64,000 nt of DNA from Janthinobacterium violaceinigrum (lineage in GTDB: Bacteria > Pseudomonadota > Gammaproteobacteria > Burkholderiales > Burkholderiaceae_D), in the NCBI RefSeq assembly GCF_009208555.1, contig NZ_WFLI01000022.1, forward strand, positions 35,959-99,958, read 5' to 3'. The translations under genes were made by a program, and so were the position numbers. Numbering within the stretch: position 1 is the first letter of the stretch; the number at the start of each line of letters is the position of its first letter. The notes below the pieces were generated by a model. That model made no database searches. It was not told the DNA's origin and saw nothing but the letters and a program-made list of their open reading frames with translations. This document shows positions 10,214 through 18,257 of the stretch, piece after piece.

Positions 10214-11149
10214 ATGATCATCAACCGAATTTCTCACCTCGCCTCCCACCTCGTCGCCGGCGCCTGCCTGAGCGCCCTCCTGCTGTCCAGCGCCCAGGCT
10301 GCCGCGCCGCTGGTGCTGATGACGGACTTCGGCACGGCCGACGGCGCCGTATCCGCCATGCATGGCGTCGCCTATGGCGTCGACCCGCAGCTGACCATTT
10401 CGGACCTCACGCACCAGATTCCCGACTACGACATCTGGCTGGGCGCCTACCGTTTGTACCAGACGGCCAATTATTGGCCGCAAGGCACGGTGTTCGTTTC
10501 CGTCATCGACCCGGGCGTGGGCACCAACCGCAAGTCCGTGGTGCTGAAAACCAAGGGCGGACGCTACTTCGTGGGGCCGGACAATGGCCTGTTCACCCTG
10601 ATCGCCGAACGCGACGGCGTGGCCGAACTGCGCGAAATCGATGAAAAGGTCAACCGCCTGGCCGGCTCCGCCGAGTCCTACACCTTCCATGGCCGCGACG
10701 TGTACGCGTACGTGGGCGCGCGCCTGGCCTCGGGCGCCATCAGCTATGAGCAGGTGGGTCCGCAACTGCCGAACGAATCCGTCGTCAAGATTGCATATCA
10801 AAAACCTGTGCGCGATGGCCATACCATCCGCGGCATCGTGCCCGTGCTCGACGTCAAGTATGGCAATGTGTGGACGAATATCCCGAAATCCCTGCTCGAC
10901 GAATTGCAGGTGAAACTGCACGATCCGCTGCAAGTGCGCATTTTGCACAAGGGTAAGCAAGTGGCCAAGGTCACCGCGCCATTCGAGCACACGTTCGGCG
11001 GCGTCGCCAAGGGCAAGCCGCTGGTCTACCTGAACAGCCTGCTCGATGTTGCCGTGGCCATCAGCCAGGGTGACTTTGCTGCCAAACACCACGTCGCCTC
11101 GGGCGTGGATTGGGAAGTGGAAGTGAGCAAGGCCCCTGCCGCCAAATAA
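10214..11149 (+). CDS. exported SAM hydrolase family protein (DUF62, SAM hydroxide adenosyltransferase)
   Basis: This 311-residue protein belongs to the fluorinase/chlorinase-like DUF62 family, whose common members hydrolyse S-adenosylmethionine to adenosine and methionine. All family motifs are visible: LMTDFGTADGAV, SVIDPGVGT, FVGPDNGLF and TFHGRDVYA, the last with the expected His-Gly-Arg-Asp. Unusually it begins with a clear signal peptide (hydrophobic residues 13-24, cleavage near AQA-A at residue 29), so it should be periplasmic. GGAAAG precedes the ATG. It is tightly coupled to the TonB receptor upstream and followed by a hairpin. Periplasmic processing of an imported adenosylated compound is a reasonable inference, but untested. 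Confidence 0.9.
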   Translation: MIINRISHLASHLVAGACLSALLLSSAQAAAPLVLMTDFGTADGAVSAMHGVAYGVDPQLTISDLTHQIPDYDIWLGAYRLYQTANYWPQGTVFVSVIDPGVGTNRKSVVLKTKGGRYFVGPDNGLFTLIAERDGVAELREIDEKVNRLAGSAESYTFHGRDVYAYVGARLASGAISYEQVGPQLPNESVVKIAYQKPVRDGHTIRGIVPVLDVKYGNVWTNIPKSLLDELQVKLHDPLQVRILHKGKQVAKVTAPFEHTFGGVAKGKPLVYLNSLLDVAVAISQGDFAAKHHVASGVDWEVEVSKAPAAK

Positions 11150-11161
11150 ACCGTCGCCTGC

Positions 11162-11184
11162 GGCCAGGACGCCCTGTCCTGGCC
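11162..11184 (+). terminator. hairpin after the receptor / SAM hydrolase operon
   Basis: GGCCAGGAC (11162-11170) pairs perfectly with GTCCTGGCC (11176-11184) around a five-base loop, followed by a pyrimidine-rich stretch and not a clean T-run. Confidence 0.5.
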
Positions 11185-11408
11185 CATTCTCTCCCGTTCA
11201 CGTGGCGCGCTTGCGCCATGTCAAAGCGGATCGCCGCTCCTGCCGCCGATGGCCGCTGATTTGTAAATCCGGTGAACCTGCGCGCCCCTGCCTACTCTAA
11301 TTTTTGCAAGCGATGCCAGCCTTGCTACGACGGCCTGCCCGCACGGTGGCAGACGGCCTGGCGAGGTACGATCACCCACGACAGCTTTCCAACGAGAAAG
11401 GAACAATC

Positions 11409-11741
11409 ATGACGGCTCCACTCCCTAGCACCAGCAAGCTTGTCCTCGGCACCGCCATCGTGTGCGCGCTGCTGGCCGGTTGCAACAAGCACAACGAGAC
11501 CACCAACGCCACCCCGCCAGCCACGCCCGCGACACCCGCCACCACGCCAGGCACGAACGGCAGCGGCACCTCGGGCACCAGCGGCACGACCACGCCGGAC
11601 GCCACTGCGCCTGCCACCCCATCCGTTGCACCGGGCACCAATCCCGACGGCACGACCATGCCGCCGGCCACCCCGCCCGGCACTACGCCTGGCACCGGGA
11701 CCGGGACCGGCACCACCACGCCACCGCCGCGCAGCAGCTAA
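11409..11741 (+). CDS. low-complexity Thr/Pro/Gly-rich lipoprotein
   Basis: This encodes 110 residues. The signal peptide ends in a lipobox (LLAGC, cysteine about residue 24), so the mature protein should be lipid-anchored. The remaining sequence is almost entirely Thr, Pro, Ala and Gly, with repeats such as ATPATPATTPGT and GTGTGTGTTTPP, and is probably disordered. AAAGGA lies before the ATG at 11409; upstream in-frame codons lack such a site. The function is unknown. It could be a surface spacer or simply a repeat-driven small lipoprotein. Confidence 0.65.
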   Translation: MTAPLPSTSKLVLGTAIVCALLAGCNKHNETTNATPPATPATPATTPGTNGSGTSGTSGTTTPDATAPATPSVAPGTNPDGTTMPPATPPGTTPGTGTGTGTTTPPPRSS

Positions 11742-11775
11742 AAGCCCCGTCCGCTTCGCCCCGGCAGCGGACCGC

Positions 11776-11931
11776 GCATACCGTCCTCGCATGCCGTCCT
11801 GGCGTGCCGTATTGCATGCCGTATTTGCTGCCGTATTTGCTTGCGCTATTTTTCATCCCGTATTTGCCTGCTGTATTTGCCTGCTGTATTTGCCTGCTTT
11901 ATTTAGCTACTTTATTTAGCTGCTTTATTTA
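11776..11931. repeat. degenerate 13-base tandem repeat tract
   Basis: About twelve successive units of roughly 13 bases are visible. The best-preserved run is GTATTTGCCTGCT repeated near 11861-11900, with earlier units resembling TGCCGTATTTGCT and later ones TTATTTAGCTGCT. Units of 12 and 14 bases occur near the middle. Because 13 is not a multiple of three, every reading frame gives hydrophobic Leu/Tyr/Phe runs, which argues against a coding role. The rest of the gene-free stretch 11742-12255 shows nothing else I can name apart from the hairpin at 12154. Confidence 0.75.
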
Positions 11932-12153
11932 CCCGCGGCATTTCAACGCAGTACCAAGTAATCCTCAGGAAATTATTGTGCAGTTATGACGAACAGAGCC
12001 GGATGCCATGCAAGGCGCCCGCTGCGACCCAGTGCAAGCACTGCTGGCAGTGGGCAACGCCGCAGAGCGCCGGTTATGGAAGTCAGAAATCACCATAATT
12101 TATTGGGGCTTACTTGGCACGCGGTATGAACAGATGGCATCGGCGCGGCGCAG

Positions 12154-12179
12154 AAAGAGCCTTCCCGCGAAGGCTCTTT
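12154..12179. terminator. terminator at the 3' end of the first RND operon
   Basis: AAAGAGCCTTC (12154-12164) pairs perfectly with GAAGGCTCTTT (12169-12179) around a CCGC loop, with short T-runs on both strands. The 11-base stem is identical to that of the terminator at 18194. Confidence 0.75.
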
Positions 12180-12255
12180 TCGCATCCCCGCTCTGCTACG
12201 GCGCATTGCGGCATGGCGCCCTTGATCCGCCACCCTTGATCTCGCCGGCGCTGCG

Positions 12256-15200
12256 TCAATGGGCGGGCACGGCTTTGCCAGCTTCGCGCGCGCTGAGCGC
12301 CTGGTGGTCCGCCGCCAGGAACAGATACATGGCTGGCACCACGAACAGGGTAAACAGGGTGCCGATGGACAGGCCAGTGAAAATCACCAGTCCCATCGCG
12401 TGGCGCCCGGCCGCGCCCGCACCCGAAGCGATCACCAGGGGCAGCACGCCGAACACCATGGCCGCCGTCGTCATCAGGATGGGACGCAGGCGCACGGCAG
12501 CGGCCGCTTCGACGGCTTCGCGCTTGCTCTTGCCCGTCTTTTGCAGCTGATTGGCCACTTCCACGATCAGGATGCCATGCTTGCTGATCAGTCCCATCAA
12601 GGTCACCAGGCCCACTTCCGTGTAGATGTTGATTGACGCAAAGCCGAGGAAGATGAACATGGTGGCGCCAAACAGGGCCAGCGGGACGGAAACGAGGATC
12701 ACGACGGGATCGCGGAAGCTCTCGAACTGCGCCGCCAGCGCCAGGAAGACGATCACCACGGCAAACAGCATGGTGACGATGAAGCCGCCCGATTCCTGCA
12801 CGAACTGGCGCGACTGCCCCGCATAATCGGCCGTGTAGCCGCTGGGGACAACCTGGGCCAGCGTGTCGCGCATGAAGCCCAGCACCTCGCCCTGCGAGGC
12901 GCCGGACACGCCGGACAGGGTGACGGAGTTCAGTTGCTGGAAACGGTTGATCGACTCCGGCACGACATCGTACTGGATATGCGCCACCGTGCTGGCCGGT
13001 ATCATCGTGCCGTCGGGCGTCTTGATATGGAAGTCCAGCACGGCCGAAGGATTGAGGCGGTCGACCTGCAGCACCTGCGGAATCACTTTATACGAGCGTC
13101 CCGCGATGGAGAAGTAATTGACGTAGGCGCCGCCCAGGGCCGCCCCCAAGGCCGCTCCGACATCCTGCTGCGTCATGCCCAGCGCGGCAACGCTGTCGCG
13201 GTCGATCACGACGGTGGCTTGCGGCTTGTCGATCTTCAAGTCCGTGTCGATGAAATAGAACTTGCCCGACGAGCGCGCCTTCTCCAGCACCTGCTGCGCG
13301 ATGGTATCGAGGTTTTCAAACGGTTCCGTGGTGGCGATGACGAATTGCACGGGCAAGCCAGAGGAACCCGGCAAGGCGGGAAACTGGAAGGCGGCCACGC
13401 GGGCGCCGGCAATCCTGTTCCAGCCCGCCTGCAAGTCTTGCTGCACTTGCTGGGCGTTGCGCGCGCGCTCGCCCCAGGGCGTCATCAGCATGCCGCCGAA
13501 ACCCGAATTGACGGTCGGCACGCCCGTGATCTGGAACATCTGGCTGTATTCGGGCATGGCCTTGGCCACCAGGTAGATCTGCTCGGCATACACTTGCATC
13601 TGGTCCGAGGTGGCCGTCGGGTCGCCCACCACCTGCGACAGCACGACGCCCTGGTCTTCCTCGGGCGCCAGTTCGGACTGCGACATCTTGAACATCAGCC
13701 CCAGCACCACCATCAGTATCGCCGCCATGACGATGAGCACCACCCAGGTATCGAGCAGCGCGTGCAGCAGCCGCTGGTAGGCGTCGTGCACCTTGCCGAA
13801 GACGCGGTCGATCGCTTGCACGAAGCGGCCGCTATCCTGCTCCGGGCGGAAAAAGCGCGAACACATCATGGGCGACAGGGTCAGGGCCACCACGCCCGAC
13901 ACGGCCACGGCGCCGGCCAGGGTGAAGGCGAACTCGGTAAACAATGCCCCCGTCAGCCCGCCCTGGAAGCCGATGGGCACGTACACGGCGATCAGCACCA
14001 CCGTCATCGCCAGGATGGGGCTGCCCAGTTCGCGCGCCGCCAGCAGGCTGGCCTCCAGCGGCGGCTGGCCCTGCTTCATGTGGCGGTCCACGTTTTCCAC
14101 CACGATGATGGCGTCGTCGACCACCAGGCCGATGGCCAGCACGATGGCCAGCAAGGTCAGCAGGTTGATGGAATAGCCGAGCGCCAGCATGGCGGTAAAC
14201 GTGCCGATCAGGGATAGCGGCATGGCGATCACGGGCACGATCACGGCCCGCAGGCTGCCCAGGAACAGGTAGATGACGATGGTGACGATCAGCAGCGCCT
14301 CGACCAGGGTCTTGATGACTTCGCGGATGGACGTATTGATGAAGAACGTGGAGTCGTACACGATTTCGCCCGTCAGCCCGGCCGGCAACTGGGACTGGAT
14401 GTCCGGAAAGCTGACGCGCACGCGCTTGGCCACGTCGAGGATATTGGCTTCGGGCGCCACCTTGATGCCGATGAAGACGGAGCGCACGCCGCTGAAGGCC
14501 ACGTTGAAATCGTAGTTTTCCGAGCCCAGCACGACGGTGGCCAGGTCTTCCAGGCGCACGATGGAGTCGCCGCTGCGCTTGACGACGAGCTGCCTGAATT
14601 CCTCGACCGAATGCAGATCCGTGCCGGCCGTCAGGGGCACGGTCACCATCTGGCCCTTGCTGGACCCCAGCGCGGCCAGGTAATTGTTATTGCCCAGGGC
14701 GGTGCTGACCTCGGCCGCCGTCACGCCGAACGCAGCCATCTTGTCCGCATCCAGCCAGGCGCGCAGCGCGAACAGGCGCGCCCCCAGCAATTCCGCCGTC
14801 TGCACGCCGCTGATGGAATCGAGCTTGGGCTTGACCACGCGGCTCAGGTAATCCGTCACATTATTCGTCGGCAAGGTCTTGCTGTAAAAGCCCAGGTACA
14901 TGGCGTCCGTCGTCTGTCCCATCTGCACCGTCAGCACGGGCGTCTGCGCCTGCACGGGCAACTGGTTTTTCACGGAGCTGACCTGGGTATTGATTTCCGT
15001 CAAAGCCCGGTTCGCATCGTAATTGAGGCGCAAGGTGGCCGTGATGGTCGACACGCCGCTGCTGCTGGACGAAGACAGGTAATCGATGCCCTGCGCCTGG
15101 GCGATGGCCGATTCCAGCGGCTGCGTGATGAAACCGGCCACCGTCTGCGCATCGGCGCCGTAATAGGTGGTGGAGATCGTCACGACGGCGTTCTGCGTCT

Positions 15201-15315
15201 TCGGATACTGGTTGATGGGCAGGCTGAACAGGGAGCGCAAGCCCAGCACCACCAGCAGCAGGCTCACCACCATCGCCAGCACGGGCCGGCGGATAAAGAG
15301 ATCGGTGAAGTTCAT
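12256..15315 (-). CDS. RND multidrug efflux permease (HAE1 family)
   Basis: This 1019-residue inner-membrane proton antiporter is the pump of a tripartite efflux system. It has the AcrB/MexB layout: an N-terminal helix (FIRRPVLAMVVSLLLVVLGL), two large periplasmic loops, and the transmembrane motif GLVVDDAIIVVENVDRH with the paired aspartates of the proton relay. A late motif, GLISKHGILIVEVANQ, is typical of the family. It is the last gene of a three-gene minus-strand operon, nine bases after the adaptor gene. Substrates are unknown. Confidence 0.94.
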   Translation of the reverse strand: MNFTDLFIRRPVLAMVVSLLLVVLGLRSLFSLPINQYPKTQNAVVTISTTYYGADAQTVAGFITQPLESAIAQAQGIDYLSSSSSSGVSTITATLRLNYDANRALTEINTQVSSVKNQLPVQAQTPVLTVQMGQTTDAMYLGFYSKTLPTNNVTDYLSRVVKPKLDSISGVQTAELLGARLFALRAWLDADKMAAFGVTAAEVSTALGNNNYLAALGSSKGQMVTVPLTAGTDLHSVEEFRQLVVKRSGDSIVRLEDLATVVLGSENYDFNVAFSGVRSVFIGIKVAPEANILDVAKRVRVSFPDIQSQLPAGLTGEIVYDSTFFINTSIREVIKTLVEALLIVTIVIYLFLGSLRAVIVPVIAMPLSLIGTFTAMLALGYSINLLTLLAIVLAIGLVVDDAIIVVENVDRHMKQGQPPLEASLLAARELGSPILAMTVVLIAVYVPIGFQGGLTGALFTEFAFTLAGAVAVSGVVALTLSPMMCSRFFRPEQDSGRFVQAIDRVFGKVHDAYQRLLHALLDTWVVLIVMAAILMVVLGLMFKMSQSELAPEEDQGVVLSQVVGDPTATSDQMQVYAEQIYLVAKAMPEYSQMFQITGVPTVNSGFGGMLMTPWGERARNAQQVQQDLQAGWNRIAGARVAAFQFPALPGSSGLPVQFVIATTEPFENLDTIAQQVLEKARSSGKFYFIDTDLKIDKPQATVVIDRDSVAALGMTQQDVGAALGAALGGAYVNYFSIAGRSYKVIPQVLQVDRLNPSAVLDFHIKTPDGTMIPASTVAHIQYDVVPESINRFQQLNSVTLSGVSGASQGEVLGFMRDTLAQVVPSGYTADYAGQSRQFVQESGGFIVTMLFAVVIVFLALAAQFESFRDPVVILVSVPLALFGATMFIFLGFASINIYTEVGLVTLMGLISKHGILIVEVANQLQKTGKSKREAVEAAAAVRLRPILMTTAAMVFGVLPLVIASGAGAAGRHAMGLVIFTGLSIGTLFTLFVVPAMYLFLAADHQALSAREAGKAVPAH

Positions 15316-15324
15316 GGCGGCGCC

Positions 15325-16503
15325 TCAGTGTTCCTGCGGTGTGGGCTGCGGGTTGTTGCGCGGCTCGACGACGTTGCTGATCACGACGGGGCTGCCATTC
15401 TTGAGCTTGATCTGCCCGCTGGTGACGACCTGCTGCCCCTCGGACAAGCCCGTCAGCACGGCCACCTGGTCGCCCCGCGTTTCGCCCGTGGTGACAAACA
15501 CTTGCCGCACCACCAGTTCGCCCGCCTTGGGCGGCGGCGCGGCGGGGCCCGCGCTGCCCGACGCGGCGGCCTTCGGCGCCGGGACCGGCGCCGGATGCAC
15601 GACGAAGACGGTGGAACCATACGGGTTGTAGGTGATCGCCGTCTGCGGCAAGGTCAGATACTGTTTCTTCGCGCCCACTTCCACGTGGACGTTGGCAAAC
15701 ATGCCCGGCAACAAACGCCGCTGGGGATTGGGCACCGTGGCCTCCACCTGCACATTGCGCGTGGCGGGATCGACCTTGGAACTGATGGCGCTGACCTTGC
15801 CCGCAAACGCCGTGTCCGCATGCGCATCGCTGGACAGCTTCAGCGCCTGCCCCACTTGCAGGCCCCCCAGCTGCTTTTGCGGAATATAGAAGTCGACGTA
15901 GATGGGGTCGATGGTTTGCAGGGTGACGATCTTGTCGCCGGGATTCAGGTACTGGCCCGGATTAACGGTGGTAATGCCCAGTTTCCCCGCGAACGGCGCG
16001 CGGATGGTTTTCTTGTCCACCAGTGCCGCCTGCTGGGCGGCCAGCGCCTTGCGGCTTTTCACGTCGGCCAGGTCGCTGTCGATCTGCGCCTGGCTGATCG
16101 CCTGCACGGCAAACTGCTGGCGGTCGCGCGCCAGCACGGACGCAGCCAGTTCGGCGGCAGCCTCCAGCGCGCGCAGCTGCGCCAGGTCCGCGTCGGCATT
16201 GAGCTGCACCAGCACCTGCCCCGCCGTCACTTCCTGACCGGACTTGAAATGGATGGACCTGACGAGGCCGGCGATTTCGCTCGTCACGTCGACGCCGCGC
16301 ACGGCCACCAGGGTACCCACCGACGCCAGGTGAGGCTGCCAGTCGGCCTTGCGGATGGTGGTCGCCGACACCGTCTGCGGTGCCGGCTTGGGCGAACTGG
16401 CCATGAGCTGGCGGATGTGCAGGAAAAAACCCAGCGCCAGCAGGGCAATCAACAGCACCACCGCCCCCAGCATGATGAGCATGCGTTTCGTGCGTTTCGT
16501 CAT
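15325..16503 (-). CDS. RND efflux periplasmic adaptor (membrane fusion protein)
   Basis: This 392-residue adaptor links the permease to the outer-membrane channel. A single N-terminal membrane anchor is visible at about residues 8-27 (MLIMLGAVVLLIALLALGFF). It is followed by the lipoyl/barrel-sandwich region (GLVRSIHFKSGQEVTAGQ), a coiled-coil hairpin rich in Ala, and the returning half IRAPFAGKLGITTVNPGQY. A Pro/Ala-rich insert lies near the C-terminus (VHPAPVPAPKAAASG). The ATG at 16503 gives the anchored form; an open frame upstream is not gene-like. Confidence 0.92.
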   Translation of the reverse strand: MTKRTKRMLIMLGAVVLLIALLALGFFLHIRQLMASSPKPAPQTVSATTIRKADWQPHLASVGTLVAVRGVDVTSEIAGLVRSIHFKSGQEVTAGQVLVQLNADADLAQLRALEAAAELAASVLARDRQQFAVQAISQAQIDSDLADVKSRKALAAQQAALVDKKTIRAPFAGKLGITTVNPGQYLNPGDKIVTLQTIDPIYVDFYIPQKQLGGLQVGQALKLSSDAHADTAFAGKVSAISSKVDPATRNVQVEATVPNPQRRLLPGMFANVHVEVGAKKQYLTLPQTAITYNPYGSTVFVVHPAPVPAPKAAASGSAGPAAPPPKAGELVVRQVFVTTGETRGDQVAVLTGLSEGQQVVTSGQIKLKNGSPVVISNVVEPRNNPQPTPQEH

Positions 16504-16570
16504 GGATGCGCTCCTTGTCATTGCCTGCCGCTGCCCCTGCCGTGTTTCAAGGCCCTGCATTGCAAACCCG

Positions 16571-18076
16571 TCAGTCCGTGCCTGCCGCCAGCGGCAAACT
16601 TGTTGCCGTGGAAACGGCCGGCAGCGCGGGGCGGTTCCACCAGCCGCCGCCCAGCGCCTGGAACAGCGCGGCGCTGTCCGCATGGCGGGCCGCCTGCGCC
16701 TGCACCAGGCCCACCCTGGCCTGCTGGTAGGTGCGCTGGGCATCGAGCAAACTCAGGTAGCTGATGGCGCCCAGCTTGAATTGCTGCGTACTCAGCGCCA
16801 GCGATTCGCTGGCCAGCGCCTCCACTTCCGCTTGCTGCTGCAATGCGGCGGCATCGGCCTCGAGGGCCCGCAGGCTGTCCGCCACATTCTGGAAGGCGCC
16901 CAGCACGGTGGCGCGGTAATCGGCCGCCGCGCCCTCGTAGGCGGCGATGGCGGCACGCCGCCTGGCGCGCAGCGCGCCGCCATTGAACAGGGGCTGTGCC
17001 AGCCCCGCCGCCACGCCCCACACGGAGGAACTGCCGTGCAGCAGCGCGGGAAAGCTGGTGGCCAGCGCGCCCACATTGCCCGTCAGGGTAATTTGAGGGT
17101 ACATGGCTGCCGTGGCGACGCCGATCTGCGCGCTGGCCTGCTGCAGCAACGCTTCGCTGGCGCGGATGTCGGGACGCTGGCGCACCAGGGCCGACGGCAG
17201 CGAGACGGGCAAGTCCTGCGGCAAGTGCAGCGACGCCAGGTCGAATTCAGGCAAGCCGGGTTCACTGGGCAGCCTGCCCGCATACACGGACAGCTGGTGG
17301 CGCGTCAGGGCCAGGGCTTTTTCCAGCGGCGGCACGCTGGCCCGCGTCTGCGCCACCGTGTTGCGCTGGAGTAGGACCGTGGCGCGGGGGATGGCGCCGA
17401 AGCGGAATTGCTGTTCGATCACGTCCAGCTGTTTCTGTTGCGCGTCGAGTATTTCACCGGTGGCTTGCAACTGCCCGCGCAGGGATGCGTCGCGTATGGC
17501 CGTCGTCACCAGGTTGCCCATCAGGGCCAGGTACACGGCTTCCAGCTGGTATTGCCGATAGTCGACAAGCGCTTGCAAGCCCTCCAGCTGGCGCTTGTTG
17601 CCGCCAAACACATCCAGGGCATACGATACGTTCACCGAGGCATTGTACAAATTGAGCACGCCGCCCGCCCCTTCCAGGCGGCTGGTCTTTTCGCGGGTGA
17701 CGCCCAGCTGGGCCCCCACTTCGGGAGTCAGCAGGCTGCCGGACAGGGCCCGGTAGTTTTCATCGGCCTGGCGCAGGGCCGCCTGGGCCGATGCCAGGCC
17801 GGGGCTGCGCGCGAGGGCATCGCGCACCAGCCGGTCCAGCGCCGTCGATTGAAACAGCGACCACCATTGCGCGGGAATATCCTGGCCAGGCACGAAGCGC
17901 TGCGCCTGGCCTGCGGGACCGGGCGCCGCCGCGGTTTGCGCCGGCAAGGGCGCCGGCGTGTAGCTGTCGCCGCCGCCAGGGGCAGCGGGACGGTGGAACT
18001 CCGGCCCCGCGGCGCAGGCGGCCAGCAGGCAAGCCATGAGGATGCCGAGACTGGGCTGCCGGATGCTGGAGGGCAT
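16571..18076 (-). CDS. outer-membrane efflux lipoprotein (NodT/OprM family)
   Basis: This 501-residue protein forms the outer-membrane channel of the first RND system. The signal peptide ends in a lipobox (LLAAC), so it should be lipid-anchored. Typical segments follow: PAQWWSLFQSTALDRLV, two related helical halves, LVRQRPDIRASEALLQQASAQIG and ITLTGNVGALA. It is first in the operon (channel, adaptor, pump). The start at 18076 is the only one that gives a clean signal peptide. The intergenic space to the adaptor is 67 bases. Confidence 0.92.
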   Translation of the reverse strand: MPSSIRQPSLGILMACLLAACAAGPEFHRPAAPGGGDSYTPAPLPAQTAAAPGPAGQAQRFVPGQDIPAQWWSLFQSTALDRLVRDALARSPGLASAQAALRQADENYRALSGSLLTPEVGAQLGVTREKTSRLEGAGGVLNLYNASVNVSYALDVFGGNKRQLEGLQALVDYRQYQLEAVYLALMGNLVTTAIRDASLRGQLQATGEILDAQQKQLDVIEQQFRFGAIPRATVLLQRNTVAQTRASVPPLEKALALTRHQLSVYAGRLPSEPGLPEFDLASLHLPQDLPVSLPSALVRQRPDIRASEALLQQASAQIGVATAAMYPQITLTGNVGALATSFPALLHGSSSVWGVAAGLAQPLFNGGALRARRRAAIAAYEGAAADYRATVLGAFQNVADSLRALEADAAALQQQAEVEALASESLALSTQQFKLGAISYLSLLDAQRTYQQARVGLVQAQAARHADSAALFQALGGGWWNRPALPAVSTATSLPLAAGTD

Positions 18077-18166
18077 GGTTCTTATCCGATACGTTGCAGT
18101 GCCACATCGCCGTTGAAAAATATCCCGAAAGTATCTCTGCACAGGCTGGCGACTGCGCCCACCCGT

Positions 18167-18180
18167 TCTACGATTGTAGA
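18167..18180. promoter_or_regulatory. inverted repeat upstream of the first RND operon
   Basis: TCTAC-GATT-GTAGA is a perfect five-base inverted repeat about 90 bases upstream of the channel gene start. It could bind a repressor, but no regulator gene lies next to the operon. Confidence 0.3.
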
Positions 18181-18191
18181 GCACCTGACGT

Positions 18192-18219
18192 AAAAAGAGC
18201 CTTCCGAAGAAGGCTCTTT
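18192..18219 (-). terminator. rho-independent terminator of the second RND operon
   Basis: AAAGAGCCTTC (18194-18204) pairs with GAAGGCTCTTT (18209-18219) around a CGAA loop. On the minus strand the stem runs into five Ts. It lies just beyond the stop of the permease ending at 18258. Confidence 0.88.
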
Positions 18220-18257
18220 GACTTGGCACAAGGATTGCGCAGCCGAGGCTGCCTGAC

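Noticed and set aside
11440..11989. Hydrophobic open frames across the 13-base repeat tract
   Set aside because: The Leu/Tyr/Phe runs appear in more than one frame because of the repeat unit, and the starts lack ribosome-binding sites.
12008..12550. A plus-strand open frame downstream of the tandem repeat
   Set aside because: It crosses a terminator and continues antisense into the RND permease, with no domain and no ribosome-binding site.
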